From CADCTB01 sp963768975 (GTDB taxonomy: Bacteria > Actinomycetota > Acidimicrobiia > Acidimicrobiales > AC-14): a DNA stretch of 64,000 bases. This document shows positions 16,950 to 24,899 of the stretch, piece by piece (position 1 is the stretch's first letter; every line of letters starts with the position of its first letter). Both the position numbers and the translations under genes were made by a program. The stretch lies in contig CAVYKB010000009.1 of NCBI GenBank assembly GCA_963768975.1, positions 372,001 through 436,000 on the forward strand, written 5' to 3'. The notes beneath the pieces are model-generated. The model was not told the DNA's origin. It did no database searches and saw nothing but the letters and a program-made list of their open reading frames with translations.

Positions 16950-17566
16950 ATGGCTGTCATGGCACCCAGGACGGTAAGAAGCCGCCGGCGGTGGGCCGCC
17001 GGAGCGACAGCCGCCATCCTGGCGGCCGGGGCCATGATGACGCCCGCGACACCCGCGGCCAGCGCGCCGACCGACAACGCCGACGCGCTCCAGGCACGGG
17101 TGCGGGCCGAGCTGTCGGTCTTCACGGGTTGGCTTCAGGCCAACGGCGCCAAGGGCTACATCGGTGAGGTCGGCTGGCCCAACAACGCCGACACCGCGGC
17201 GTGGAACGCCCTGGCCACCAAGTGGTACGCCGATGCGGCCGCGGCCGGCGTCTGGACGACGGCGTGGTCGGCCGGCGAGTGGTGGGGCTGCGGCTACAAG
17301 CGGTCTATGCCCTGGCCAGCGGGGGCAAGGTCAAGGTCTCCTGGAAGGCCTCCATCGACACCGGTGGCAGCGGCCTGGTCGGCTATGAGGTGTACCGCGG
17401 CCCGACACGGTCGGGACCCTTCGTGAAGGTCACCACCGTGTCGAGCGTGGGATATGTGGACCCTTCGGTTTTCCGCCGGAGCCAGTACGCCTACTACGTC
17501 ATCGCCATTGATGGCGCTGGCAACCGCTCGGGGGCATCGAGTATCGCCGTGGTCTACGTCACTTGA
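16950..17566 (+). pseudogene. secreted glycoside-hydrolase-FnIII protein with an internal deletion
   Basis: ATG at 16950 follows AAGGAG by 5 bases. The frame gives a signal peptide (WAAGATAAILAAGAMM...AASA) and then the start of a cellulase-like (GH5-type) domain: FTGWLQANGAKGYIGEVGWPN, AAWNALATKWYADA and TTAWSAGEWWG. Near 17285-17305 this frame stops making sense, and a fibronectin type III module appears in another frame: GKVKVSWKASIDTGGSGLVGYEVYRG, YYVIAIDGAGNRS, ending TGA at 17564-17566. Most of the hydrolase domain is missing. The parts fit one ancestral gene with a large out-of-frame internal deletion, or an assembly collapse. The pieces are too short to be functional as they stand. 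Confidence 0.7.
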
Positions 17567-17693
17567 CCTTGGGCTGGCGGCGGTCGGCCAGCCGGGTCAT
17601 GACCCAGCCGGCCAGCGTCAACGCTGCTCCGAGGACAGTCAGCGGCAGCGCAAAAAGCGAGCCGGTGAATGCCAGTCGTCCAGGGCTACTCAT
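17559..17693 (-). CDS. 44-aa LAxTG micro-protein (stand-alone sortase signal)
   Basis: ATG at 17693 is preceded by a strong ribosome site (AAAGGAGAGG, 3 bases away). The whole product is a cell-wall sorting signal: a few residues, LAFTG at residues 8-11 plus Ser, a hydrophobic run (FALPLTVLGAALTLAGWVM) and a basic tail (RLADRRQPK). LAxTG is the motif used by class E sortases of actinobacteria. It starts 13 bases after the GT2 stop on the same strand and overlaps the end of the convergent FnIII gene by 8 bases. Either a genuine small surface peptide or the surviving tail of a larger anchored protein; the strong ribosome site favours translation. Confidence 0.6.
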   Translation of the reverse strand: MSSPGRLAFTGSLFALPLTVLGAALTLAGWVMTRLADRRQPKVK

Positions 17694-17705
17694 GTTCCTC
17701 TCCTT

Positions 17706-19577
17706 TCACGCGTATCGGGTGGGCGAATCCCACCGGCAGCTGTCCACGCGAGGCTGGCGCACCGTTTTGACGAAGGCGTGCAGGAACACGATCCGGTACA
17801 GCCAGTCGACGACGATCAGGGCCGGCGCCATGAACGCCAGGCGCCACTTCTTCAGCACGGCGGCGGCGACGGCGGCGCCGGCGCCGTAGCCGAAGACCGT
17901 GAGGCCCACCAGCGTGTCGGGCTCGATCCAGTTGTTCCAGAGGGCGAGCAGGACGAGGAGGGGGGCAAGCACGACGTACATCAGCCAGTCGAGGATCTGC
18001 ATGACGTAGGTGACGTCGAACAGCGACGCCTGGCGGCCCACCTTGTGGCCCCATACGCCCTGAAACGACCCCCAGATCCAACGGAGGTTCTGCTTGTACC
18101 AGTCGGCGAAGTTTGTGGGGTCGCAGATGTGGGCCTTGGCCCCGGGCACGTACACGATCCGGCCGAGCTTCCGGCGATGGGTCTCGAGGGTCCAGTAGGT
18201 GTCGTCGACGATATAGGGCGTCTGCTCGACGAGCACCTCGTCAAGGAGCTCCGAGCGGTACACCGAGTTGGAGCCGGAGATGCAGGTCATCACGTTCAAG
18301 GCGCTCTGGCCCCGGCGCAGCGTGGCCTGGTACCGCCAGTAGCCGTAAGCCCGGGAGCCGAGCCACACGTTCCACGGGCGGCCGTCGTCCCAACGGGTGA
18401 GCGTCTTGCCGACGGCAATGGCCACGCCGGGCTGGAGCGCGGCCCGGCAGTGGACGAGGAAGTCGGGGTCGATGACCGTGTCGTCGTCGAGGATGGCGAT
18501 GGCCTCGTAGCGGCGGGTCAGCCCGAACGCGTCGATCGCCGTGCGCAGGGCCGTCGGCTTGCCGACGTTGCGCTCCAGGTGCAGGACCTGGGCGCCGGCG
18601 GCCTTTGCCACGGCGACGGTGTCGTCGTCGGAACCGTCGGAGACGACATAGACCGGGCCCTGAGCCTCGGCCGAGCGGATGGTTTCGGCCACCGTCGCCG
18701 CCCCGTTCTTGGTGGCAATCAGGAACGCCACCATCATGCCCGGAGCGGCGTTAAGGGCGGCCGGCGGGCGGAGCACCGAGGCGTCGGCCGTCTGGCGGAT
18801 GAAGCTGAGCTGAGCGGTCGGCGGGCCGTCGACAGGGATGCCGGGCACGTCGAGATCGACAGGGAGGCGGGTGGGGTCGAGCACCGTGCAATGGACGGTG
18901 CCGAAGCCGCCGGCGACGCCGCTGAGCAGCTCCCGGGGGACGAGGCGGTGCACCGGGTCGTCGCCCACCGCGATCAGCACGTGGCGGCCGTCGCCATCCA
19001 GGATCCGGCACCTCACCGGGACGGTGACCGGGAAGGCCGCCGGCCGGGGTAGGGGAACGGCCCGGCCAAGGGCGCTGGCCGCCGTGGTGAGAGTGAGCAT
19101 GCGGTGCCGGCGGGCGAGCCCGAAGTCGCGGGCCGCCCGGCCGGCGGCGGACTCTCCGGGGCGCAGGTCGACCTCGAGGACGACGGCGCCGGCAGCCCGG
19201 GCCAGGACGACGGTGCCGGCGGCGGCGTCGTCGCCGGCAGTGACCCTCCGGTCGGCGACGACGTAGACCGTGGTGTCGTCGTCGACCGCCGCCATCGCCC
19301 GGAGCAGGGCGAGGGGGCCGGCGCCGGCGTCAACCAGCACCCCCGTCGACCGCTGGTCCGGCGGAATCGCACCGGCCCCCCGGGTCAGGCGGCGGCCCCG
19401 GGTCGCCGGCCGGTCGACCTGTGACGTGTGAATCCGGTAGCTGCCAGTGGCGACCGTCGTCTCACCGCCGGCCCCAGCTGACCACACCTCAATTGAGTTC
19501 TTGGCGTCCGTCGCCGTGGCCACGACGAAGCCCGCTCCCGTCACGTCATGACGGGATGCACCCAGCGTATCAAGCAC
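17706..19577 (-). CDS. membrane glycosyltransferase family 2 with N-terminal extension
   Basis: 623 aa from a GTG at 19577 (start uncertain). The first ~280 residues are a poorly recognised, Val/Ala/Arg-rich region with repeated 'VYVVADRR/LARAAGAVVLEVD' elements. The catalytic GT2 domain follows: MMVAFLIATKNGAATVAETIRS, VYVVSDGSDDDTVAVA, IAILDDDTVIDPDF, ISGSNSVYRSELLDE, and the processive signature YKQNLRWIWGSF. At least three C-terminal membrane helices come next. This matches processive enzymes such as poly-N-acetylglucosamine or cellulose-like synthases that polymerise and export a chain. The micro-gene with an LAxTG signal follows 13 bases later. Confidence 0.85.
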   Translation of the reverse strand: MLDTLGASRHDVTGAGFVVATATDAKNSIEVWSAGAGGETTVATGSYRIHTSQVDRPATRGRRLTRGAGAIPPDQRSTGVLVDAGAGPLALLRAMAAVDDDTTVYVVADRRVTAGDDAAAGTVVLARAAGAVVLEVDLRPGESAAGRAARDFGLARRHRMLTLTTAASALGRAVPLPRPAAFPVTVPVRCRILDGDGRHVLIAVGDDPVHRLVPRELLSGVAGGFGTVHCTVLDPTRLPVDLDVPGIPVDGPPTAQLSFIRQTADASVLRPPAALNAAPGMMVAFLIATKNGAATVAETIRSAEAQGPVYVVSDGSDDDTVAVAKAAGAQVLHLERNVGKPTALRTAIDAFGLTRRYEAIAILDDDTVIDPDFLVHCRAALQPGVAIAVGKTLTRWDDGRPWNVWLGSRAYGYWRYQATLRRGQSALNVMTCISGSNSVYRSELLDEVLVEQTPYIVDDTYWTLETHRRKLGRIVYVPGAKAHICDPTNFADWYKQNLRWIWGSFQGVWGHKVGRQASLFDVTYVMQILDWLMYVVLAPLLVLLALWNNWIEPDTLVGLTVFGYGAGAAVAAAVLKKWRLAFMAPALIVVDWLYRIVFLHAFVKTVRQPRVDSCRWDSPTRYA

Positions 19578-19694
19578 TCCTCAGCTCCCAGCTACCCCAG
19601 CACGAATGTCGCCGGCAACCTCCCCACTCCTGTAGACCAACAAACGCAGGTCGGTAGAATTTTCCTTTCGGCCCAAAAGGGGCAGGTTGGCCCT

Positions 19695-20765
19695 ATGCCG
19701 ATCACGCCCGACGACATCGAAGTCAGGCGCTTCGCCGCCATCCGGCGGGGCTATGACCCCGAGGAGGTCCACGGCTTCCTCGCTGCGGTGGCGAAGGACT
19801 ACCGGGAAGCGACAACGTCGCTCGAGGCGGCCCGGGCCGACCTGGCCCGCGAGCGGGAGCGGCCGCCACCATCGTGGATCGACCAGTCGCCCATCGCCGG
19901 GCTGGGCGACCGGATCGAAGCCATCGCCCGATCGGCGGCGGAAAGCGCCGAGACCATCCGTCGGCATGCGGAGCAGGAGGTGGCGGAGCTCCGAAGCGCG
20001 GCGGAGGAGGAGGGGGCGCACATCCGTGAGTCGGCCCAGGCAGAGTTCCAGCGGGCGGAGGAAGTCCTGGCCGCGGCCCAGGCCGGAGCGGCAGAGATGG
20101 CCCAGGCCGTCGCAGCCGAGCGCCACGAGCTCGAGCGGCTCCAGGGCCAGGTCGAGGCCGCCCGCGCCCGCCGGGCGGCGATCGACGACGAGGTGGTTGC
20201 CATCCGCGCCGCGGCGGAGGAACAGGCGTCGCAGCACCTCGCCGCCGCAGTGAGGGCGGCGGCCGAGGTGGCCGAGCGTGAGACGGTCGAGCGCAGGGCT
20301 TCGACCGACGCCGAGGTCGCCCGCCGGCTGGCCGAGGCGGACCGGACCGCAGCCTCCATCCGGGCGGCGGCGGAGCGGGAGGCGTACACCACGCGGAGCG
20401 CCGCCCTGGAGGAGGCGAGTGCGGCGCAGGCCGCGGCCGAGCGCGAGGCCGAGCGCTTGGGCGCCCTGGCGCTGCGGGCGGCGAATACCGTGCGGTCCGA
20501 GGCGGCGGCATCAGCGGCGACGATCACGGAGGTTGCGGCCCGGGAGCTCGATGCTGCGCTCAAGGCCCGGGCGGAGTCGGATCAGGAGGCGGAGAGGATC
20601 CGTGCCCAGGCGGCGGAGCACGTGGCCTGGCTGGTGGAGGCGGCGCGGCGCGACGCGGACGCCGCCCAGGCCATCCGGGCCGAGGCCGTCCGTGAAGCGG
20701 AGCGGATCGTCGCCGAGGCGACGGCGCAGGCGGCGTCGCTCGAAGGACTCCCTGAGGCGGGCTGA
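19695..20765 (+). CDS. DivIVA-like coiled-coil protein
   Basis: 356 aa from ATG at 19695. The N-terminus (ITPDDIEVRRFAAIRRGYDPEEVHGFLAAVAKDY) matches the DivIVA/Wag31 opening that senses membrane curvature. About 300 residues of Ala/Glu/Arg-rich coiled coil follow (AEREAERLGALALRAANTV and similar heptads). DivIVA proteins mark the pole or septum and recruit cell-wall synthesis. The long coiled coil makes it resemble filament-type paralogues such as Scy/FilP rather than a canonical 250-residue DivIVA. It is divergent from the GT2 gene, with 117 bases between the two start codons. Confidence 0.8.
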   Translation: MPITPDDIEVRRFAAIRRGYDPEEVHGFLAAVAKDYREATTSLEAARADLARERERPPPSWIDQSPIAGLGDRIEAIARSAAESAETIRRHAEQEVAELRSAAEEEGAHIRESAQAEFQRAEEVLAAAQAGAAEMAQAVAAERHELERLQGQVEAARARRAAIDDEVVAIRAAAEEQASQHLAAAVRAAAEVAERETVERRASTDAEVARRLAEADRTAASIRAAAEREAYTTRSAALEEASAAQAAAEREAERLGALALRAANTVRSEAAASAATITEVAARELDAALKARAESDQEAERIRAQAAEHVAWLVEAARRDADAAQAIRAEAVREAERIVAEATAQAASLEGLPEAG

Positions 20766-20788
20766 CCGCGAGGCGCCGGCGGCGCCGC

Positions 20789-20992
20789 CTACTTCGTGGT
20801 CAGCTCGGTCAGCCGCTTGTCCACCGACTGGCGGAGAGTCAGCAGCTCGGCGATCTCCTGCTCGCGGCTCTTGGGCTCGGCGTCGCCGCAGCATTCACAG
20901 CCGCAGCCACACGGCTCCTTGGCCTCGGTCACGTCGGTCATCGCCGAACAGCCGCAGCCGCAGGTGTGCGTCTCGTTCTCGGTCAGCGTCAT
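20789..20992 (-). CDS. small cysteine-rich protein (67 aa)
   Basis: ATG at 20992. Two metal-ligand-like clusters, CGCGC near residue 11 and CGCGCECC near residue 28, are joined by an acidic linker. A 30-residue charged helix follows (EQEIAELLTLRQSVDKRLTEL). Seven or more closely spaced cysteines suggest binding of zinc or another soft metal, like metallothionein-type peptides. The C-terminal helix could dimerise. No named family recognised. It converges on the DivIVA-like gene and precedes pth on the same strand. Confidence 0.65.
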   Translation of the reverse strand: MTLTENETHTCGCGCSAMTDVTEAKEPCGCGCECCGDAEPKSREQEIAELLTLRQSVDKRLTELTTK

Positions 20993-21026
20993 ACGACGAG
21001 AGTAAAAGGTGGCCCCTGGGGCCAGG

Positions 21027-21632
21027 TCAAGCAGGTCCGGTGTTCACGCGGTTCATTGCCACGTTGAGGCCGTCGGTGAAGATGAGCTCCACCGCCTCGG
21101 CAGCCTCGACGACGGCCACGTCCAGCTCCACCTGCTGGCCCTTGCGCACCGGCTTGAGGACGAAGTCGGCCCCCTGCTGGCGGCCGGGCGGCTTGCCGAT
21201 GCCGATCCGGACCCGGACGAAGGCGCCGGTGTGGAGGTGGGCCCGAATGGACTCGAGACCGTTGTGGCCGGCGGTCCCCCCACCCTCCTTGATCTTCACC
21301 CGGCCCGGCGGCAGATCGAGCTCGTCATGGACGACGACCACCCGACTCATGTCGCCCTCGACCCCGTACCGTCGCACCAGGCGCGCCGCCGACTCGCCCG
21401 AGAGGTTCACGAACGTCTGCGGGAAGGCGAGGGCCAGCAGCGTGCCGTTGATGCGGGCCTCGGCCACCAGAGCCCGTTCCTTGCCCCGCTTCAGGGGGGC
21501 GTTGTGGCGGCTGGCCAGGAGGCTGACGACGTCGGCCCCCAGGTTGTGGCGGGTGCCCTCGTACTCGGCACCGGGGTTCCCGAGGCCGATGACCAGCAGG
21601 TGGGCGGCCTCGCCCGTGCGTTCTCGCTGCAG
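21027..21632 (-). CDS. pth: peptidyl-tRNA hydrolase
   Basis: Releases peptides from stalled peptidyl-tRNA. Conserved residues are present: LLVIGLGNPGAEYEGTRHNLGA at the N-terminus with the catalytic His in RHN, QTFVNLSGESA, HDELDLPPGRVKIKEGGGTAGHNGLESI and GIGKPPG. No ATG, GTG or TTG occurs in frame before GTG at 21467, which would delete the active site. CTG at 21632 (8 bases after the rplY stop) or CTG at 21599 (immediately before LVIGLG) is therefore the likely start; the former gives 201 aa, the latter 190. Directly downstream of rplY, as in many bacteria. Confidence 0.9.
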   Translation of the reverse strand: MQRERTGEAAHLLVIGLGNPGAEYEGTRHNLGADVVSLLASRHNAPLKRGKERALVAEARINGTLLALAFPQTFVNLSGESAARLVRRYGVEGDMSRVVVVHDELDLPPGRVKIKEGGGTAGHNGLESIRAHLHTGAFVRVRIGIGKPPGRQQGADFVLKPVRKGQQVELDVAVVEAAEAVELIFTDGLNVAMNRVNTGPA

Positions 21633-21639
21633 GGGAGGA

Positions 21640-22290
21640 CTAGCTCTCTTCGGCCTCGCCGGCAGCCTCGTTGGCGTCCGCCGTGTCCTCGGCGGCCTCC
21701 GCCGCCGCCTCTTCGGCCTCGGTCTCGGCGGCCATGCGGGTGCTGGCGCCGGCGACCACGGTCTCGTCCGGGTCCACCTCGGTGGTGACTCCGGCGGGCA
21801 GCTTCAAGTCGCCCACCCGGATGGCGTCGCCGATGCCCAGCTCCGACACGTCGACCTCGATGGCGGCCGGGATGTCGGCCGGCTTGGCGTGGACCATCAA
21901 GCTGAACAGGGTGTGCTCCACCATGCCGTCGGCCCGCTCCACCTTCTCCGCCTCGCCGACCAGGTGGACGGGGACCTCGGCCGAGATGATCTCGTCCCGG
22001 CGGACGATCACGAAATCGATGTGGTCGATCGAGCGGCGCACGGGGTGGCGCTGGAGCTGGCGGGCCATGGCCAGGTGCTTCTTGCCCTCCACATCCAGGG
22101 AGATCAGCGCGTTGAGGCCCGAATCCGAGGTGAGGGCGGCCCGCAGCTCGCGGCTGTTCACCGCCACGTCGATGGGCTCGATCCCGTGGCCGTAGAGCAC
22201 GCCGGGGACCTTCCCGGCCCTGCGAAGCCGGCGCGACTCCGAGCTGCCCTTGACCCGCCCGACGTCCGCGACCAACGAAACCTCATCCAT
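21640..22290 (-). CDS. rplY: 50S ribosomal protein L25/general stress protein Ctc
   Basis: 216 aa. The N-terminal L25 domain (about 1-92) has RLRRAGKVPGVLYGHG, the usual 5S-rRNA-binding fold. The TL5/Ctc C-terminal domain (about 95-185) includes VPVHLVGEAEKVERADGMVEHTLFSLMVHAKPADIP. An acidic Ala/Glu tail follows. It binds 5S rRNA in the central protuberance of the 50S subunit. It sits between prs and pth on the minus strand, a common order, and is probably co-transcribed with both. Confidence 0.96.
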   Translation of the reverse strand: MDEVSLVADVGRVKGSSESRRLRRAGKVPGVLYGHGIEPIDVAVNSRELRAALTSDSGLNALISLDVEGKKHLAMARQLQRHPVRRSIDHIDFVIVRRDEIISAEVPVHLVGEAEKVERADGMVEHTLFSLMVHAKPADIPAAIEVDVSELGIGDAIRVGDLKLPAGVTTEVDPDETVVAGASTRMAAETEAEEAAAEAAEDTADANEAAGEAEES

Positions 22291-22317
22291 GGCGGACCAG
22301 TCTACGTGACGGAGACC

Positions 22318-23289
22318 TCAGGCCTGATTGGCCCCTCCGAAGATCTCCGAGACCGACCGGTCCTCGAACACGGCCCGTAGGGCGTCGGCGATGATGCTCG
22401 CCACCGAGAGGACCTCGATCTTGTCGATCCGGCGGTCGTCGGCCAGCGGCAGGGTGTCGGTGATGACGACCTTGGTGATGACGGAGTTCTTGAGCCGGTC
22501 GAGAGCGGGATCCGACAGCACCCCGTGGGTGGCCATGGCATAGACCTCGGCCGCGCCGTGGTCGACGAGCTGGTCGGCGGCGGCGCAGATGGTGCCGGCG
22601 GTGTCGATCATGTCGTCGACCAGCACGCAGATGCGCCCCTCGACCTCGCCCATCACATCGAGGGCCTCGACCTGGTTGGCCACGCCCCGCAGCCGGCGCT
22701 TGGCCACCGACCCGACGTCGGCCTTGAGCATCTGGGCGAAGCGCTCGGCCACCTTGAAGCGGCCGGCGTCGGGAGAGACGATGACCACGTCGCTGCCCAG
22801 ATTGGCCGAGACCCAGTCGGTGAGGACCGGCATGGCCGTCAGGTGGTCGACCGGGACGTCGAAGAAGCCCTGGATCTGGCCGGAGTGGAGGTCCACGCTC
22901 ACCATGCGGTCGGCGCCGGCGACGGTGAGGATGTCGGCCAGGAGCTTGGCCGTGATCGGCTCCCGCTCGGAGGCCTTGCGGTCCTGGCGGGCGTACCCGT
23001 AGTAGGGGCAGACGGCGGTGATCCGCTTGGCCGAGGCCCGCTTGGCCGCGTCGACCATGATCAGCTGTTCCATGATCGCCTCGTTCACGGGGGCGCTGTG
23101 GCTTTGGACAATGAAGACGTCGGAGCCCCGGATGGACTCGCCGAAGCGGCAGTACATCTCCCCGTTGGCGAACTGCGAGAGGTTGGTTTCGCCCAGCTGG
23201 ACGCCGAGGGCAGCGGCGATGTCAGCGGCCAACTCGGGGTTGGATCCCCCGGTGAAGAGCTCGAGTCGCTTCTTGGTGACCAGCTCCAT
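22318..23289 (-). CDS. prs: ribose-phosphate pyrophosphokinase (PRPP synthetase)
   Basis: 323 aa, class I PRPP synthetase. It makes 5-phosphoribosyl-1-pyrophosphate from ribose 5-phosphate and ATP for nucleotide, His and Trp synthesis. Seen are FANGEMYCRFGESIRGSDVFIVQSH, the flexible ATP loop with CPYYGYARQDRK, the metal-binding DLHSGQIQGFFDVPVD, the catalytic VSPDAGRFKVAERFA region and the PRPP loop VLVDDMIDTAGTI. Length and motifs are complete. It follows glmU by 9 bases, the usual glmU-prs pair. Confidence 0.98.
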   Translation of the reverse strand: MELVTKKRLELFTGGSNPELAADIAAALGVQLGETNLSQFANGEMYCRFGESIRGSDVFIVQSHSAPVNEAIMEQLIMVDAAKRASAKRITAVCPYYGYARQDRKASEREPITAKLLADILTVAGADRMVSVDLHSGQIQGFFDVPVDHLTAMPVLTDWVSANLGSDVVIVSPDAGRFKVAERFAQMLKADVGSVAKRRLRGVANQVEALDVMGEVEGRICVLVDDMIDTAGTICAAADQLVDHGAAEVYAMATHGVLSDPALDRLKNSVITKVVITDTLPLADDRRIDKIEVLSVASIIADALRAVFEDRSVSEIFGGANQA

Positions 23290-23298
23290 CGTCGGCTG

Positions 23299-24411
23299 TT
23301 ACACGCTCTCCTCGTCGCCTGCCGTCGCAGTGTAGAACGACCCCGTGGTGGTGCCGGCGGGAACATGGCTGCCGGGCTGGAGGACGGCGAACGGGCCGAC
23401 GATGGCCGAGGGTCCGACCACTGCGTCGTAGCCCACAGATTGCTCGACGTTCGCACCCTCGCCGACCGCGCAGTCGACCAGGCGGACGTGCGGGCCGAGC
23501 TTGGCGCCTTCCCCGATGACGGTCCGGCCCTGGAGGATGCTGCCCGGGAACAGGGTGACATCGGCAGCCAGGCGCACGCCGGCGTCGACGTAGGTGCGCT
23601 CGGGGTCGACCATGGTCACGCCGGCCTGCATCCACCGCTGGTTGATGCGCCGGCGCAGCTCGGCCTCGGCCGCCGCCAGCTGGGCCCGGTCGTTGACCCC
23701 GACCGCCTCGAACGGGTCCTCGCACTCGATGGCGACGACCTTGTGGCCGGCGTCGTGCAGCACGCTGACCACGTCGGTCAGGTAGTACTCGCCCTGGGCG
23801 TTCTCCGGCGAGAGCCGGCGCAGGGCCGGCGCCAGCAGGCTGCGGCGGAAGCAGTAGATCGAGGTGCCCACCTCGTCGATGTCCAGCTCGGCTTCGGTGG
23901 CGTCCAGCTCCTCGACGATGCGGCTGACCCGGCCGTCCTTCGCGCGGACGATGCGGCCCATGCCCGTGGTGTCGGGGAGCCGGGCGGTCAGCAGGGTGGC
24001 GGCGGCGTTGGCCTCCCGATGGGCATGGACCAGCGATCCGAGCGTGGAGGGGCGAACGAGGGGGGTGTCGCCGGGCAGGACCACGATGTCCTCGTCGTCA
24101 CTGTCGTCATCGTTAGGGAAGGCGGTGAGGGCGACCGAGGCGGCGTCGCCGGTGCCGCGCTGGACGTGCTGGTCGACGAAGTCGATGAACAGGTCGGGCG
24201 GGCCGTACTCCTGGAGGGTCTTGGTCACCCGCTCGGCACCATGGCCTACGACGACGACCGCCCGGTCCACCAGCAGCTCGCTGAGGGCGTCGAGGACGTG
24301 CAACAGCATCGGCCGCCCGCAGAGGGGGTGCAGCGGCTTCGGCAGCGCCGACCGCATCCGCGTCCCCTCGCCCGCGGCCATGACCACAGCCGAGAGCGGA
24401 CGAAGACGCAT
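23299..24411 (-). CDS. glmU: GlmU-type N-acetylglucosamine-1-P uridyltransferase with shortened C-terminus
   Basis: 370 aa, versus about 450-490 for bifunctional GlmU. The uridyltransferase half is complete: VVMAAGEGTRMRSALPKPLHPLCGRPML, QRGTGDA, VVLPGDTPLV, GEYYLTDVVSVL and EAVGVNDRAQLAAAE. The left-handed beta-helix begins (YVDAGVRLAADVTLFPGSI, GPHVRLVDCAVGEGANV) but stops at PFAVLQPGSHVPAGTTTGSFYTA. The acetyltransferase catalytic His and acetyl-CoA loop region are therefore missing. It should form UDP-GlcNAc from GlcNAc-1-P, but acetylation of GlcN-1-P must come from elsewhere. Pairs with prs downstream. Confidence 0.92.
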   Translation of the reverse strand: MRLRPLSAVVMAAGEGTRMRSALPKPLHPLCGRPMLLHVLDALSELLVDRAVVVVGHGAERVTKTLQEYGPPDLFIDFVDQHVQRGTGDAASVALTAFPNDDDSDDEDIVVLPGDTPLVRPSTLGSLVHAHREANAAATLLTARLPDTTGMGRIVRAKDGRVSRIVEELDATEAELDIDEVGTSIYCFRRSLLAPALRRLSPENAQGEYYLTDVVSVLHDAGHKVVAIECEDPFEAVGVNDRAQLAAAEAELRRRINQRWMQAGVTMVDPERTYVDAGVRLAADVTLFPGSILQGRTVIGEGAKLGPHVRLVDCAVGEGANVEQSVGYDAVVGPSAIVGPFAVLQPGSHVPAGTTTGSFYTATAGDEESV

Positions 24412-24453
24412 ATGTCTTTTCTACCCCGCCGGCGGGCCCTGGCGGGGGAGGCT

Positions 24454-24527
24454 TGGCTCGGGAGCGAGGATTCGAACCCCGATTCTCTGGACCAAAACCA
24501 GATGTCCTGCCGTTGGACGACTCCCGA
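24454..24527 (-). tRNA. tRNA-Gln (anticodon TTG)
   Basis: The minus strand folds as a tRNA: acceptor TCGGGAG/CTCCCGA, anticodon stem TCTGG/CCAGA around loop TTTTGGT (anticodon TTG), T arm CGGGGTTCGAATCCTCG, discriminator G, and CCA encoded at 24454-24456. Placed 42 bases upstream of glmU on the same strand. Confidence 0.96.
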
Positions 24528-24559
24528 TTGCCGGTCCCGAACGCTACCCGGCGATGAAC

Positions 24560-24790
24560 CGCTGGATGGCCGAACAAAGACCCTCGCTCCGCATGGCCAT
24601 CGCCGTCTCTCGCAGGTCTCCTTGGCCCGGGGCCGCTTGGTCCACGCCGGCACCGGCACCCCCGCAACCAGGTACCGAGCGGCTCACCACCGCCGGCGGC
24701 CAAGCCGAGGGCTTCGGCGATCTGCGACCGGGACAGGCCCGCCAGTCGCAGTTGCCCCGCCTGGTCCCCGTCGGCTCGCCGTCACAGACG
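24560..24790 (-). pseudogene. remnant of a helix-turn-helix DNA-binding protein in three frames
   Basis: On the minus strand, three short stretches in different frames read in order as one protein. They are QLRLAGLSRSQIAEALGLA followed by PLGTWLRG (a homeodomain-like HTH), then VPVPAWTKRPRAKET, then AMAMRSEGL. These phrases recall actinobacterial 'GLSxxQIAxxLGVxxxTVxxWLRDxP' proteins with tandem HTH units. No continuous frame joins them and the second HTH is missing. The rest of 24528-24899 shows nothing else recognisable. Call rests on pattern memory only. Confidence 0.4.
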
Positions 24791-24899
24791 AACACGAGTT
24801 CGATTCAGACAGCGTGTCAAGCCACGAGACGCCACCAAACGCCATAAGATCGGACTCCATTTCCCGCCGGCCCCCACACCCGCTAGCCTGTCGCCGCTC

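Noticed and set aside
24420..24540. Plus-strand frame with SEDSNPDSLDQNQMSC across tRNA-Gln
   Set aside because: Again antisense translation of a tRNA gene.
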